Part shown: in pieces, positions 18,319-27,304 of the stretch | Position numbering within the stretch: position 1 is the first letter of the stretch | Layout: the number at the start of each line of letters is the position of its first letter | Notes under the pieces: model-generated | Seen by the model: only the letters and a program-made list of their open reading frames with translations | Databases searched by the model: none | What the model was told of the DNA's origin: nothing | Position numbers and translations under genes: made by a program | NCBI RefSeq assembly: GCF_004053875.1 | Contig: NZ_SBIP01000002.1 | Location: 372,001-436,000 of the forward strand | Direction: 5' to 3' | DNA length: 64,000 bases | DNA from: Neorhizobium lilium | GTDB lineage: Bacteria > Pseudomonadota > Alphaproteobacteria > Rhizobiales > Rhizobiaceae

Positions 18319-19097
18319 GCAGGAACGGCTTCCGCGTCCACGGTCTTTGCGCCCGTCATGAGAGCGACGGCATCCGACATGGAATAATCCTTCGGGTTGA
18401 TGACCGTCAGGCGTTTCCCAAGGCGATGGATATGGATGCGGTCCGCCACTTCGAAAACATGCGGCATATTGTGAGAGATCAGCACGATCGGAATGCCGCG
18501 CGAGCGGACATCCGATATAAGCTCCAACACGCGACGACTTTCCTTGACGCCGAGTGCCGCCGTCGGCTCGTCGAGAATGATGACCTTCGATCCGAACGCC
18601 GCAGCGCGAGCGACGGCAACACCTTGGCGCTGCCCGCCGGACAGAGTTTCAACCGCTTGGTTGATGTTCTGGATGGTCATCAGGCCGAGTTCCGAAAGCT
18701 TGGCCCGGGCCACTTTTTCCATCGCGCCATGGTCCAGCTTGCGCAGGAATTTGCCCATGAATCCCGGGGAGCGAATTTCTCGCCCGAGAAACATGTTGTC
18801 GGCGATCGACAGAGCCGGCGACAAAGCCAGGTTCTGGTAGACGGTTTCGATGCCGGCCTTGCGGGCCTCCATGGGAGACGAGAACTGGATCGGCTTGCCT
18901 TCCATGCGGATCTCGCCTTCATCGGGACGGACGGCACCGGATATCGCCTTGATCAGCGACGACTTTCCGGCGCCGTTATCGCCGATGACGGCCAGGATTT
19001 CGCCCGGATAGAGGTCGAAGTCCGCATGGTCGAGAGCAGTGACGCGACCGTAGCGCTTCACCAGGCCGCGAGCGGTCAGGATAGGTTCGATTGCCAT
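18315..19097 (-). CDS. frcA: FrcA, ATPase of the fructose-type sugar ABC importer
   Basis: 260 residues, one NBD only: Walker A GDNGAGKSS, Q-loop ETVYQNLAL, signature LSGGQRQG, Walker B VIILDEPTAAL and switch His in LISHNMP. This is the short single-domain ATPase of the CUT2 family, as in FrcA. It energises transport through FrcC. ATG 19097 is placed where it overlaps the frcC stop (TAATG); the frame extends 26 codons upstream but without conserved residues. Confidence 0.93.
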   Translation of the reverse strand: MAIEPILTARGLVKRYGRVTALDHADFDLYPGEILAVIGDNGAGKSSLIKAISGAVRPDEGEIRMEGKPIQFSSPMEARKAGIETVYQNLALSPALSIADNMFLGREIRSPGFMGKFLRKLDHGAMEKVARAKLSELGLMTIQNINQAVETLSGGQRQGVAVARAAAFGSKVIILDEPTAALGVKESRRVLELISDVRSRGIPIVLISHNMPHVFEVADRIHIHRLGKRLTVINPKDYSMSDAVALMTGAKTVDAEAVPA

Positions 19098-20176
19098 TAG
19101 CCGGCTGCCTTTCTGATCCATTGATCGACTGCGACGGCGACGATGATCAGCACGCCGATGAGGAGATAGGTCCACTGCACGTCGGTGCCGAGCATGCGAA
19201 GCCCGAACGAGAAGACGCCGACGATCAGCGCGCCGAACACCATGCCGAGGATGGAGCCGCGGCCACCGAACAGCGATATTCCGCCGATCACCACAGCCGT
19301 GATGGACTCGATATTCGCGAATTGACCGATCGTCGGAGAGACCGAGCCGTTACGGCCGATCGACGCCCAGCCGGCCAGTGCGCAGATAAGACCGGACAGC
19401 ACATAGACCGAAACCAGCATGCGCTTGACATTGACGCCGGAAAGCTCTGCCGCCTCGGGATCGTCGCCGACGGCATAAAGATGGCGGCCCCAGGCGGTCT
19501 GGTTCAGAACGTACCAGAGAAGCGCCACCAGGAGCACCATGGCAATGACGCCATAGGTGAACACGGCCCCTCCAAGGCGGAAATTATGCCCGAGCAATTG
19601 AAGCAGCGGCGCGGTCGTTTCTATTTCCTGGGCGCGGATGGTCTCGTTCGCCGAATAGAGAAAATTGCTGGCGAGCACGATCTGCCACATGCCGAGCGTC
19701 ACGATGAACGGCGGAAGCTTCATCCTTGCGATCAGGAAGCCGTTGAGAAAACCGCACAAGGCTCCCACCGCGAAACCGCAAGGAATGGCGATTTCCACGG
19801 GTAGCCCGTAACGGAAGACCAATTGGCCCATGACCACGGAGGAAAGAACCATGATCGCACCGACGGAAAGATCGATGCCAGCTGTTATGATGACAAGCGT
19901 CTGGGCCGCTCCGACGATGCCGGTGATCGCAACCTGCTGAAGGATCAGCGTCAATGAAAAGGCGTTGAAGAACTTTCCACCAAGGAGGATGCCGAAGACG
20001 ATCAGCGAGGCGACCAGCACGATCAGCGACACTGCCGAAGGGCTGGAATGCAGGAACTGCCGGAACCGCTGGACGGCCGACTTGTCGTCGCGGTCGAAGG
20101 AGGCGACCTCGGTGGCGCTGTCCTTCAGGACCTTCTCGTAGTCATGGTGCGGCGCGGCCGCTGTTGGCTCGCTCAT
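19097..20176 (-). CDS. frcC: FrcC, permease of the fructose-type sugar ABC importer
   Basis: 359 residues with a polar N-terminus of about 50 residues and eight to ten membrane helices of the BPD_transp_2 (RbsC/FrcC) family. Visible marks are GIVGAAQTLVIITAGIDLSVGAIM, MKLPPFIVTLGM and AIGRNGSVSPTIGQFANIESITAVVIGGISLFGGRGSILG, the coupling region. It forms the inner-membrane path for the sugar bound by FrcB. Confidence 0.93.
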   Translation of the reverse strand: MSEPTAAAPHHDYEKVLKDSATEVASFDRDDKSAVQRFRQFLHSSPSAVSLIVLVASLIVFGILLGGKFFNAFSLTLILQQVAITGIVGAAQTLVIITAGIDLSVGAIMVLSSVVMGQLVFRYGLPVEIAIPCGFAVGALCGFLNGFLIARMKLPPFIVTLGMWQIVLASNFLYSANETIRAQEIETTAPLLQLLGHNFRLGGAVFTYGVIAMVLLVALLWYVLNQTAWGRHLYAVGDDPEAAELSGVNVKRMLVSVYVLSGLICALAGWASIGRNGSVSPTIGQFANIESITAVVIGGISLFGGRGSILGMVFGALIVGVFSFGLRMLGTDVQWTYLLIGVLIIVAVAVDQWIRKAAG

Positions 20177-20265
20177 GAAGCTTCTCCGCTTGACGTGGGT
20201 TGAAGCGGCAGCACTGGCAGAGCCATCTGGCTCGGTTTCAAAGGAAGCGCCTGCCGCAGGAACCA

Positions 20266-20297
20266 GTTAAGGCGGGGATGGATATCCCCACCTTAAC
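20266..20297 (-). terminator. Intra-operon hairpin between frcB and frcC
   Basis: GTTAAGG (20266-20272) pairs with CCTTAAC (20291-20297), and GGGGAT (20274-20279) with ATCCCC (20284-20289), with one C-A mismatch between and a four-base loop. It lies 10 bases after the frcB stop and lacks a T tract, so it more likely protects the frcB message or dampens downstream expression than ends transcription fully. Confidence 0.6.
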
Positions 20298-20307
20298 GAC
20301 TGAGTGA

Positions 20308-21333
20308 TTAACCCCAGCACTTGCCGAGGCCGGCCTTCGTGTCGATGGACTTGATAGCGGATACCGGCTTGTCGGTGACAAGCGTAACGCCGGTGTCGAA
20401 GAAGTCCTTGCCGGCCGTAGGCTTGGGCTTTTCGCCAGTGTCGGAGAACTTCTTGATCGCCTCGATGCCGAGTGCTGCCATCTGCAGCGGGTACTGCTGC
20501 GAGGTGGCGCCGATAACGCCCTCGGCCACATTCTTGACGCCCGGGCAACCGCCGTCGACGGAGACGATCAGCACGTCCTTTTCGCGGCCGACGGCCTTGA
20601 GTGCCTCATAGGCACCGGCGGCGGCTGGTTCGTTGATCGTGTGGACGACATTGATCGTCGGGTCCTTCTGGAGAAGGTTTTCCATGGCCGTGCGGCCGCC
20701 TTCTTCATTGCCATTGGTGACGTCATGGCCGACGATGCGCTTATCGTCCTCGTCGCCAATCTTGTTAGGGTTCTTCGGGTCGATCCCGAAGCCCATCATG
20801 AAGCCCTGGTCGCGAAGGATGTCCACGGAGGGCTGCGAGGGCGTCAGGTCGAGAAAGGCCACCTTGGCATCCTTGGCCTTGTCGCCAAGCGTTTCCTTGG
20901 CCCACTGGCCGATGAGCTTCCCGGCGAGCAGGTTGTCGGTGGCAAACGTCATATCCGCGGCGTCGATGGGTTCCAGCGGCGTATCGAGCGCGATGACCAG
21001 AAGACCGGCGTCGCGGGCTTTCTTGAGGTTCGGGACGATGCCCTTGGTGTCGGAGGCGGTGATCAGGATACCCTTTGCGCCGTCGGCGATGCAGGTTTCG
21101 ATTGCGGCAACCTGGCTCTCGCTGTCACCGTCGATCTTGCCGGCATAGGACTTCAGCGAAACGCCGAGTTCCTTGGCCTTGGCGGAGGCACCTTCCTTCA
21201 TCTTCACGAAGAAGGGATTGGTATCGGTCTTGGTGATGAGGCAGGCGGAAACATCCGCTGCCGATGCGGGCGCTGCAAAAGCGACGCCCATGGCAAGCGT
21301 TGCAAAAGCGGTGGCAAGTAACGTGTTTTTCAT
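20308..21333 (-). CDS. frcB: FrcB, periplasmic fructose-type sugar-binding protein
   Basis: 341 residues: a signal peptide cleaved near PASAAD (residue 26), then a periplasmic binding protein type I fold ([67 protein letters not shown]). It captures fructose and possibly ribose or mannose, as FrcB does in Sinorhizobium. ATG 21333 has GGGAGG six bases upstream. A promoter with a near-consensus -35 is seen at 21438-21466. Confidence 0.93.
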   Translation of the reverse strand: MKNTLLATAFATLAMGVAFAAPASAADVSACLITKTDTNPFFVKMKEGASAKAKELGVSLKSYAGKIDGDSESQVAAIETCIADGAKGILITASDTKGIVPNLKKARDAGLLVIALDTPLEPIDAADMTFATDNLLAGKLIGQWAKETLGDKAKDAKVAFLDLTPSQPSVDILRDQGFMMGFGIDPKNPNKIGDEDDKRIVGHDVTNGNEEGGRTAMENLLQKDPTINVVHTINEPAAAGAYEALKAVGREKDVLIVSVDGGCPGVKNVAEGVIGATSQQYPLQMAALGIEAIKKFSDTGEKPKPTAGKDFFDTGVTLVTDKPVSAIKSIDTKAGLGKCWG

Positions 21334-21437
21334 TGTCATCCTCCCGAAAATGAATGAAGGGGCATCCCCTTGTAGGTGCGGCGCCAAGCGCGTTTGCGAA
21401 AGCATCCTCCCCAGCTCCGGCACCCTGCACAGCCGCC

Positions 21438-21466
21438 ATTAATGTCCACGGCAGCGGCCTTGTCAA
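21438..21466 (-). promoter_or_regulatory. Candidate sigma-70 promoter of frcBCAK
   Basis: Minus strand: TTGACA (21461-21466), 17-base spacer, ATTAAT (21438-21443). It lies about 105 bases upstream of frcB, next to a dyad that could bind the divergently encoded FrcR. Confidence 0.6.
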
Positions 21467-21472
21467 TAAATA

Positions 21473-21486
21473 AATCCAATTGAATT
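21473..21486. promoter_or_regulatory. Candidate FrcR operator dyad
   Basis: AATCCAATTGAATT is a dyad centred at 21479/21480 with a single mismatched pair. It abuts the -35 box of the frcB promoter and lies 52 bases from the frcR start, so a ROK repressor here could control both directions. Confidence 0.4.
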
Positions 21487-21537
21487 ATTAATCCACCGGA
21501 GATAGAAACTGACGTGGAGGCTATGGGAGGCAGGCAG

Positions 21538-22767
21538 ATGTCCATCGAAGATCCGTTGCAGCAGCCGCATCTTCCGCTGGTTGTTTCTTCCACCGGCGGT
21601 GCAAACCAGGTGCGGGTGCGGGCATATAACGAGCGGCTGATCCTGTCCTTGGTCCGTCTGTATGGCTCCCTCTCCAAGGCCGACATCGCCCGCCTGAGCG
21701 GACTTTCCGCCCAAACCGCTTCCGTCATCATGCGTTCGCTCGAGAAGGAAGGCATGATCCTGCGGGGCGACCCGGTGCGCGGCCGTGTCGGGCAGCCCTC
21801 CGTCCCCATGCAGCTCAATCCCGACGCGGTCTATTCCTTCGGCGTGAAGATCGGTCGCCGCAGCGCCGACCTCGTGCTGATGGATTTCGTCGGTAATATC
21901 CGCCTGCATCTCCACGAGACCTTCCCCTACCCGCTGCCCGACCGCATCATGGCCTTCATCACGGGAGGGATGGCCAAGCTGGAGGCGGAGCTTGGCCCGG
22001 GACAGCAAGGCCGGATCGCGGGAGTCGGCATTGCTGCGCCCTTCGAACTGTGGAACTGGGCGGGTGAAGTTGGGGCGCCCAAGGGCGCCATGGACGTCTG
22101 GCGCGATTTCGACCTGCAGTCGGAGGTGGCGGCCAAGATCCCCTACCCCGTTTTCCTGCAGAACGATGCGACGAGCGCCTGCGGCGCCGAACTCGTCTTC
22201 GGCAAGGGCTCGGCCTACCAAGATTTCGTCTATTTCTTCGTAGGTTCCTTCATTGGCGGCGGCATCGTCCTCAATTCGGCGATCTATTCCGGCCGAACCG
22301 GCACAGCCGGTGCCGTTGGCCCGCTTCCTGTCCTGGGCAAGAACGGTGAGCCTCGGCAGTTGCTGGAGATCGCCTCCATCGTCGTGCTGGAACGGATGCT
22401 GCGGGACCTCGACATCGACCCGCAACCGCTGTGGTACTCGGCCGATCAGTGGATCGATTTCGGTGAACCCTTGAGCGCCTGGATCGATGCAAGCGCCAAG
22501 GCCCTCGCCCAGGCAATCGTCGCGGCCGCTTCCATCATCGACTTCGGTGCGGCCATCATCGACGGAGGATTTCCCGGCTGGGTGCGCGAGAGGCTCGTCC
22601 GGGCGACGATCGTCGAGGCCAAACGGCTCGACCTCCAGGGCGTGGTGATGCCGGACATCATCGAAGGCGCAGTGGGATCACAGGCGCGCGCCATCGGCGG
22701 CGCCAGCTTGCCGATCTTCGCCCGATACCTCACGGACCAGAACGTTCTCTTCAAGGACCTGAGTTGA
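21538..22767 (+). CDS. frcR: ROK-family transcriptional regulator, divergent from frcBCAK
   Basis: 409 residues. The N-terminal winged helix is at residues 30-80 (LVRLYGSLSKADIARLSGLSAQTASVIMRSLEKEGMI); the remainder is a ROK sugar-kinase-like domain (GVKIGRRSADLVLMDFVGN, FLQNDATSACGAE, FFVGSFIGGGIVL). The usual ROK zinc cluster CxCGxxGC is not present. Being divergent from frcB, it probably represses the fructose operon in the absence of sugar. ATG 21538 is chosen because GGGAGG lies seven bases upstream; GTG 21514 and ATG 21523 are in frame but poorly spaced. Confidence 0.88.
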   Translation: MSIEDPLQQPHLPLVVSSTGGANQVRVRAYNERLILSLVRLYGSLSKADIARLSGLSAQTASVIMRSLEKEGMILRGDPVRGRVGQPSVPMQLNPDAVYSFGVKIGRRSADLVLMDFVGNIRLHLHETFPYPLPDRIMAFITGGMAKLEAELGPGQQGRIAGVGIAAPFELWNWAGEVGAPKGAMDVWRDFDLQSEVAAKIPYPVFLQNDATSACGAELVFGKGSAYQDFVYFFVGSFIGGGIVLNSAIYSGRTGTAGAVGPLPVLGKNGEPRQLLEIASIVVLERMLRDLDIDPQPLWYSADQWIDFGEPLSAWIDASAKALAQAIVAAASIIDFGAAIIDGGFPGWVRERLVRATIVEAKRLDLQGVVMPDIIEGAVGSQARAIGGASLPIFARYLTDQNVLFKDLS

Positions 22768-23491
22768 CGTCGGCCTGCGGTGGCACACTTGGTTTGGCGG
22801 AGATATATCGACGCGATACGAGCCAGCAACCCGCCGCCCACGTAGCGCCCGCACACCAGCCGCCCAACACGTCCGTCGGATAGTGGACGCCAAGATAGAT
22901 CCGGCTGAGCCCGATCAGCAGGGTGAGCAATATGCCTGTCCCCAGCAGGAAGATCCGCGTGGACCGGTACTGTTCGGCACGGGACAGGAGCGCGGCGAGC
23001 GTAAGATAGGTCACCGCCGACAGCATGGCATGTCCGCTTGGAAAACTCAGGTCGTGGACCTCCACCAGATGCGGCACGATATCGGGCCGCGGCCGGGCAA
23101 TACCGAGCTTCGCCAACTGGCTGACGATCCAGCCGCCGACGATGGAGAGAAACATGAAGGCGGCAATTGCCCTGCGCCGGCCGAGCAGAAGGTACGTCGT
23201 CGCCAGGATCGTCATCAGCGACAGGACGGTCGTGCCGCCCAGAGCCGTGATGTCGTTCACCGCGTGGTTCAGCCAATAGGGTCCGATCGGCGTCCCAAGA
23301 TCGCCCGGTACGCGCAGGCTGAGCAGAATACGGTCGTCGAAGGCGTGGGTTTCTCCTTCGCTCACTTCGCTCGCGAGGCTGAGGAAGAGAAAGAGACCAC
23401 CCGCAATCGCGCCAAAAGTGATGAGACCGATCGGCTCGAAGGTCATGAACCGGTCGATGATCCTTTGTCGCATGCGCTGGTGAAATGCCAT
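22751..23491 (-). CDS. PAP2-family membrane phosphatase
   Basis: 246 residues, six predicted membrane helices and all three PAP2 catalytic blocks: KLGIARPRP (KxxxxxxRP), FPSGHAMLS (PSGH) and SRIYLGVHYPTD (SRxxxxxHxxxD). The family dephosphorylates lipid phosphates such as phosphatidate or undecaprenyl pyrophosphate. ATG 23491 follows AAGGGAAAGAG. The last 17 bases overlap the end of frcR on the other strand. Confidence 0.9.
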   Translation of the reverse strand: MAFHQRMRQRIIDRFMTFEPIGLITFGAIAGGLFLFLSLASEVSEGETHAFDDRILLSLRVPGDLGTPIGPYWLNHAVNDITALGGTTVLSLMTILATTYLLLGRRRAIAAFMFLSIVGGWIVSQLAKLGIARPRPDIVPHLVEVHDLSFPSGHAMLSAVTYLTLAALLSRAEQYRSTRIFLLGTGILLTLLIGLSRIYLGVHYPTDVLGGWCAGATWAAGCWLVSRRYISAKPSVPPQADVNSGP

Positions 23492-23520
23492 TCTCTTTCC
23501 CTTGAAGACGAAACCTTGGC

Positions 23521-24342
23521 TTATATAGATACTGCGCGGCGCGCTTGCTGCATGGATGTCGGCGGATTGACGATCCTGAACCGGGCCTCGATGAAGCCAT
23601 AGGCGCCAAAGGCAAAGAGCCCGAGCGCAACGATGACATAGAGCAAGCCGCCGAACGGAAGCTGGCGAACCCATGTCAGGGCATCGGCAGAACTTCCCGC
23701 TTGCTGCGGATCGACTGCAAAGGCTGCGTAAAGGAAGAAGACGCCGACAATCAGGAAAATCGTCCCGCGCGCGATCAGACCATACATGCAGACTGCATCA
23801 AGCGATTTCCGGTTTCCCCAGTCACGCTCGAAGTATTTGCGATAGCTGCGTTTTGCGCCCCGGATGATCTGGGCGACGCCGCTGCCGAGAACGGCAAGAG
23901 CCAGCAGGCCGACGAGGTAACGGCCAAAGGGTTGGCTCATCAACCAGCTGGTCCAGCTGCTTCCGCCATCGGACGAGCCACCACCGAAACCAAGATGAAA
24001 CGCCTGACCAATGGCAAAGGCAGCAAGGCTGGTATAGGTCGCCGCGCTCACCAGAAGCACAGCCCTGGTGCCGTAGCCTTTCCAATCGCTTTCATGATGG
24101 TCCGTATTGAAGATCGCCTGGATAAGCCGCCATACGATGAAGCCGACCAACCCGACGCCGATCAGGCCGAGCCAGATCTGGCCCAATGGCTGCTCCAGCA
24201 GGGTCTGCATGGCCGACTTGGAATCCGGCAGTCCCCCGCCGAAGGAAGACAGGAGAGCCATGCCCGCCGTCAGGGCATAGACCGCGCCGCGCGCCGCATA
24301 GCCGGAGCGTGCGAACCATTCGAGCTTGTTGTCAGGAATCAT
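23521..24342 (-). CDS. DUF1206 membrane protein
   Basis: 273 residues with six membrane helices arranged as three two-helix repeats, typical of DUF1206: FARSGYAARGAVYALTAGMALLSSFGG, ERDWGNRKSLDAVCMYGLIARGTIFLIVG and a third copy near the C-terminus ending in FIEARFR. Function is unknown. ATG 24342 is preferred, with GAGAGG upstream; the frame extends a further 85 codons without conserved sequence. The stop lies 30 bases before the PAP2 gene on the same strand. Confidence 0.85.
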   Translation of the reverse strand: MIPDNKLEWFARSGYAARGAVYALTAGMALLSSFGGGLPDSKSAMQTLLEQPLGQIWLGLIGVGLVGFIVWRLIQAIFNTDHHESDWKGYGTRAVLLVSAATYTSLAAFAIGQAFHLGFGGGSSDGGSSWTSWLMSQPFGRYLVGLLALAVLGSGVAQIIRGAKRSYRKYFERDWGNRKSLDAVCMYGLIARGTIFLIVGVFFLYAAFAVDPQQAGSSADALTWVRQLPFGGLLYVIVALGLFAFGAYGFIEARFRIVNPPTSMQQARRAVSI

Positions 24343-24479
24343 CAAAAGCCTCTCGCTAAGAACGCACCTGAACGCATGTCGTGGGCGCATGTTCCAGCTC
24401 TGTCGTATTCCTAAGTGACAGGGATTGACCCTGGCTTCGGCTGCCATAGCTATGCGCTGCAGATCAACACCGGTGTCCC

Positions 24480-25880
24480 TTGCATCCGTTCGGCATTCTT
24501 CGTCGCTGGAATGAACAATCCCTCGCCCGGCAGTTCCTGCTGGCGGGCGGAGTGGTGTCGCTTTGCGCCATGCTGCTGGTCGGCGCTTTCGTGACAAGCC
24601 TCATCGAGGCTGCCGTGACGCGGAATTCCGGCGCCGCAACCGCCCTCTATGTCGATAGCGTGATCGCACCCATCCTACCTGACCTGAAGACCGCCGAAAC
24701 CCTGGACGATGTCACTACCCGGGTACTCGACGAGACCTTCGGCCAGGGTGCACTTGGCGGGCGGGTGATTTCCTTCCATTTGTGGAGAGCCGATGGCACC
24801 GTTCTCTACTCCACCCACAAGGACATGGTCGGGCACCGCTACCCTCCCAACGAAGACCTGAAGACAGCTTTCGCTGGCCAGATGGTGGCAGGATTCGGCT
24901 ACCCGGATGATCCCGAGAGCAGTGCGGAACGAGCGCTCGGCAAGCCTTTGCTCGAGATCTACAATCCGGTACTGCAACCCTGGTCGGGCGAGGTGGTGGC
25001 AGTCAGCGAATTCTATGAAGTGGCCGAAGATTTCCACTCCAGTCTCACGCAAGCGCGGCTTAAAAGCTGGCTTGCGGTTGCCGGCGTCACCTTGCTCTTC
25101 TTCCTGCTTCTGTCGGCTATCGTCTTCCGCGGCAGCCGTACGATTGCAACACAGCAAAAGGCGCTGACGGAACGGGTAACGGAGCTTTCCGGGCTTCTGT
25201 CTCAGAACCGGGCCTTGCATTTGCGTGCACAGCGAGCCTCGCAACGCGCCACTGCCCTCAACGAAAGCTATCTCCGCCGCCTGGGCGCCGATCTCCATGA
25301 CGGACCGGCCCAGCTCGTGGCTTATGCGGCGCTAAGGGTCGACAGCGAACTTCTGGTCGATCCCGGCGCCGCCCGGGATGCCAGGGAAAAGGAAGTGGCC
25401 GCCATCAAGGAGCGTTTGCAGGAGGCGATGGACGAGATCCGCAGCATCTGCACGGGCCTCGTCCTCCCGGATATAGAAACGGCAGATATGCCGGACGTGC
25501 TGCGTCGGGCCGTCGCTGCCCATTCCCAGCGGACGGGCGCGTCTGTGGAGCTTTCGATGGATGGGCCATCGCGGCGCCTTTCCCCCTCCGCCAAGATCTC
25601 CATCTACAGGTTTGTACAGGAAGCGCTAAATAACGGCTTCCGCCATGCCGGCGGACTAGGCCAGAAAGTGCGGCAGGGATTTGTGGATGGCAACATCGTC
25701 ATCGAGGTCAGCGATCGGGGCCAAGGGTTCGAGCCGTCCGCCACAAGGCCGGGCGGTCTTGGGCTGGCGGGCCTGCGAGAGCGGATCGAAAGCCTCGGCG
25801 GCACGTTTAACATCACCACATCCAGTGAGGGAACAATTCTCTCCATGTCCCTGAACTTGAACGAAATGGAGCACGCCTGA
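24480..25880 (+). CDS. NarL-class sensor histidine kinase
   Basis: 466 residues from TTG 24480, the only start consistent with a stop at 24447-24449 and the first helix at 17-41. TM1 and TM2 (197-216) enclose a periplasmic sensor domain. The HisKA_3 domain has RLGADLHDGPAQ with phospho-acceptor His273; the ATPase domain shows FVQEALNNGFRHAGG, VSDRGQGFEP and GLGLAGLRERIESLGG. The signal is unknown. The response regulator gene overlaps its stop (TGATG), so they form one two-component system. Confidence 0.92.
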   Translation: MHPFGILRRWNEQSLARQFLLAGGVVSLCAMLLVGAFVTSLIEAAVTRNSGAATALYVDSVIAPILPDLKTAETLDDVTTRVLDETFGQGALGGRVISFHLWRADGTVLYSTHKDMVGHRYPPNEDLKTAFAGQMVAGFGYPDDPESSAERALGKPLLEIYNPVLQPWSGEVVAVSEFYEVAEDFHSSLTQARLKSWLAVAGVTLLFFLLLSAIVFRGSRTIATQQKALTERVTELSGLLSQNRALHLRAQRASQRATALNESYLRRLGADLHDGPAQLVAYAALRVDSELLVDPGAARDAREKEVAAIKERLQEAMDEIRSICTGLVLPDIETADMPDVLRRAVAAHSQRTGASVELSMDGPSRRLSPSAKISIYRFVQEALNNGFRHAGGLGQKVRQGFVDGNIVIEVSDRGQGFEPSATRPGGLGLAGLRERIESLGGTFNITTSSEGTILSMSLNLNEMEHA

Positions 25881-26536
25881 TGCCGGAGATAAAAGTTGCG
25901 GTCATCGACGATCATCCGCTGTTTCGCGAGGGAGTGATCCGCAGCCTGGGCGAGATCGACGGCTTCGAGATCGTGGCTGAAGGCGGATCGCGCGACGACG
26001 CCCTGCGGATCGTGCAGAACCAGTGCCCGGACGTCATGCTGATGGACATCTCCATGCCTGGGAACGGGCTCGATGCCGTGGCTAGAGCCATGTCCAGCTG
26101 TCCGCAGCTCAAGATCATCATGCTCACGGTTTCCGAAGCGAACGAAGACATTGCCAAAGCTCTGCGGCTAGGCGCCAAGGGCTACGTCCTGAAAGGCATC
26201 GGCTCCCGCTCTCTGGCGGATGTCATCAAGACGGTGGCGTCGGGCGAAACTTATGTCTCGCCTTCGCTGTCCGCTCAGCTGATCGCCGGCCTGTCGGAAG
26301 CCCAGGAAGTAAGCCAGAAACGGGACTTGATGGCGGAGCTCACTGAAAGAGAGCAGCAGGTCTTGAAGCTTGTCGCGTCAGGCCTCAGCAATAAGCGCGT
26401 GGCCATTCAGCTGGATCTGCACGAGAAAACGATCAAGCACCACATGACCCGGATATTGTCCAAGCTGAAGGTCAGTAATCGTACGGAAGCCGCTCTCGCC
26501 CTGCGCGACGCGACGGAAAACCGGCTCAGCGGGTAA
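25880..26536 (+). CDS. NarL/LuxR-family response regulator
   Basis: 218 residues: receiver domain with Asp10-Asp11 and phospho-acceptor Asp56 (MLMDISMPG) and Lys in GYVLKG, then a LuxR-type HTH (LTEREQQVLKLVASGLSNKRVAIQLDLHEKTIKHHMTRILSKLKVSNRTEA). It is translationally coupled to the kinase gene. Targets cannot be read here. Its 3' end overlaps the convergent Gly/Asn-rich protein gene by 11 bases. Confidence 0.93.
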   Translation: MPEIKVAVIDDHPLFREGVIRSLGEIDGFEIVAEGGSRDDALRIVQNQCPDVMLMDISMPGNGLDAVARAMSSCPQLKIIMLTVSEANEDIAKALRLGAKGYVLKGIGSRSLADVIKTVASGETYVSPSLSAQLIAGLSEAQEVSQKRDLMAELTEREQQVLKLVASGLSNKRVAIQLDLHEKTIKHHMTRILSKLKVSNRTEAALALRDATENRLSG

Positions 26537-27023
26537 GATCCTCCAGCCGCGTGCGGTCCGACGCGGTTGCCCTTCGATTGACGATCGTGCGGGACTTCGC
26601 ATCCTGCATTTCGTAGCGGTCTCCTGCTATGCGTTCGATCGTTCCATTGGCATGGCGAACCGACAGCGGCTTGTCGGCGTTCTGGCCGATCGGTGCGGCG
26701 CCGGTCGCAGCAGGCGAAGCGTCGTCATCCGCGCTGCTTGTGCTGCTGGGACCCTTGCTTGCGCCATTGGCGCCCTCACTATTGCTCTTTCCGTTGCTTT
26801 GGCCGCCGCTATTGCCGTTGTCCTTACCTCCTCCACTACCGCCGCCATTGCCATTGCCATTGCCATTACCATTGCCGTTACCGCCACCGTTGCCGTTTCC
26901 CGCAAGCGCGTGCGCCCATTGGACATGGACACTTCCGTCGTTGAAGGTCGCGTGGTTGGGAAGCATCAGCAGGCCTAAAAACGCGCCGCTTGTCAGCAAG
27001 ATCAGTTCTCGTCTGGAACGCAT
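26526..27023 (-). CDS. Exported Gly/Asn-repeat protein
   Basis: 165 residues. A signal sequence (SRRELILLTSGAFLGLLML, cut likely near AHA/LAG, residue 40) is followed by a low-complexity stretch of Asn-Gly and Gly-rich repeats, a Ser/Asn-rich linker, and a C-terminal block (PLSVRHANGTIERIAGDRYEMQDAKSRTIVNRRATASDRTRLEDL) that looks folded. ATG 27023 has GGAGG seven bases upstream. The role is unknown; a secreted or surface protein is likely. Confidence 0.65.
   Translation of the reverse strand: MRSRRELILLTSGAFLGLLMLPNHATFNDGSVHVQWAHALAGNGNGGGNGNGNGNGNGNGGGSGGGKDNGNSGGQSNGKSNSEGANGASKGPSSTSSADDDASPAATGAAPIGQNADKPLSVRHANGTIERIAGDRYEMQDAKSRTIVNRRATASDRTRLEDLTR
26845..26898. repeat. Imperfect hexanucleotide tandem repeat inside the Gly/Asn-rich gene
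   Basis: Nine units related to CCATTG run in tandem (26845-26898), the first three identical. Each unit encodes two residues, so gain or loss of a unit keeps frame and would change repeat length. Confidence 0.65.
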
Positions 27024-27200
27024 CCGATAACCTCCATCTCCGACTCTTCCATACCGCTCACCATTCTTGGCTGCATATTGAACCTTACGCATTTGCGGTG
27101 GTCTTGGCTCACCCGGAAGTGTTAAGCACATGTCGGCAGCCGGTAACATTTCGACGATGGTTTGGAAGACTAGACAATCACTCCTACCCAGCCAAGGCCG

Positions 27201-27293
27201 CTACCCCAACATCGTACCGATGGCCGCGAGGCTGACTGCCAGGCACACCACCGGGATGAGAAGCCAGCGGGCTTGAACGACGCTCTTTTCCAT
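27201..27293 (-). CDS. Possible 30-residue single-helix membrane protein
   Basis: A short frame of 30 codons begins MEKSVVQARWLLIP, continues with hydrophobic VVCLAVSLAAIG and ends TMLG. The ribosome site AGAGG ends seven bases before ATG 27293, and a charged start followed by one helix is a typical small membrane protein shape. The upstream DNA carries three GATCATT-type repeats. There is no homology claim; translation is unproven. Confidence 0.45.
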   Translation of the reverse strand: MEKSVVQARWLLIPVVCLAVSLAAIGTMLG

Positions 27294-27304
27294 TCCGTCA
27301 CCTC

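Noticed and set aside
18426-19804. Plus-strand frames over frcA and frcC
   Set aside because: Antisense shadows of the transporter genes; no start signals or domains.
26838-26900. Short repeats as a CRISPR array
   Set aside because: Units are six bases, contiguous, without spacers, and explained by Asn-Gly codons.
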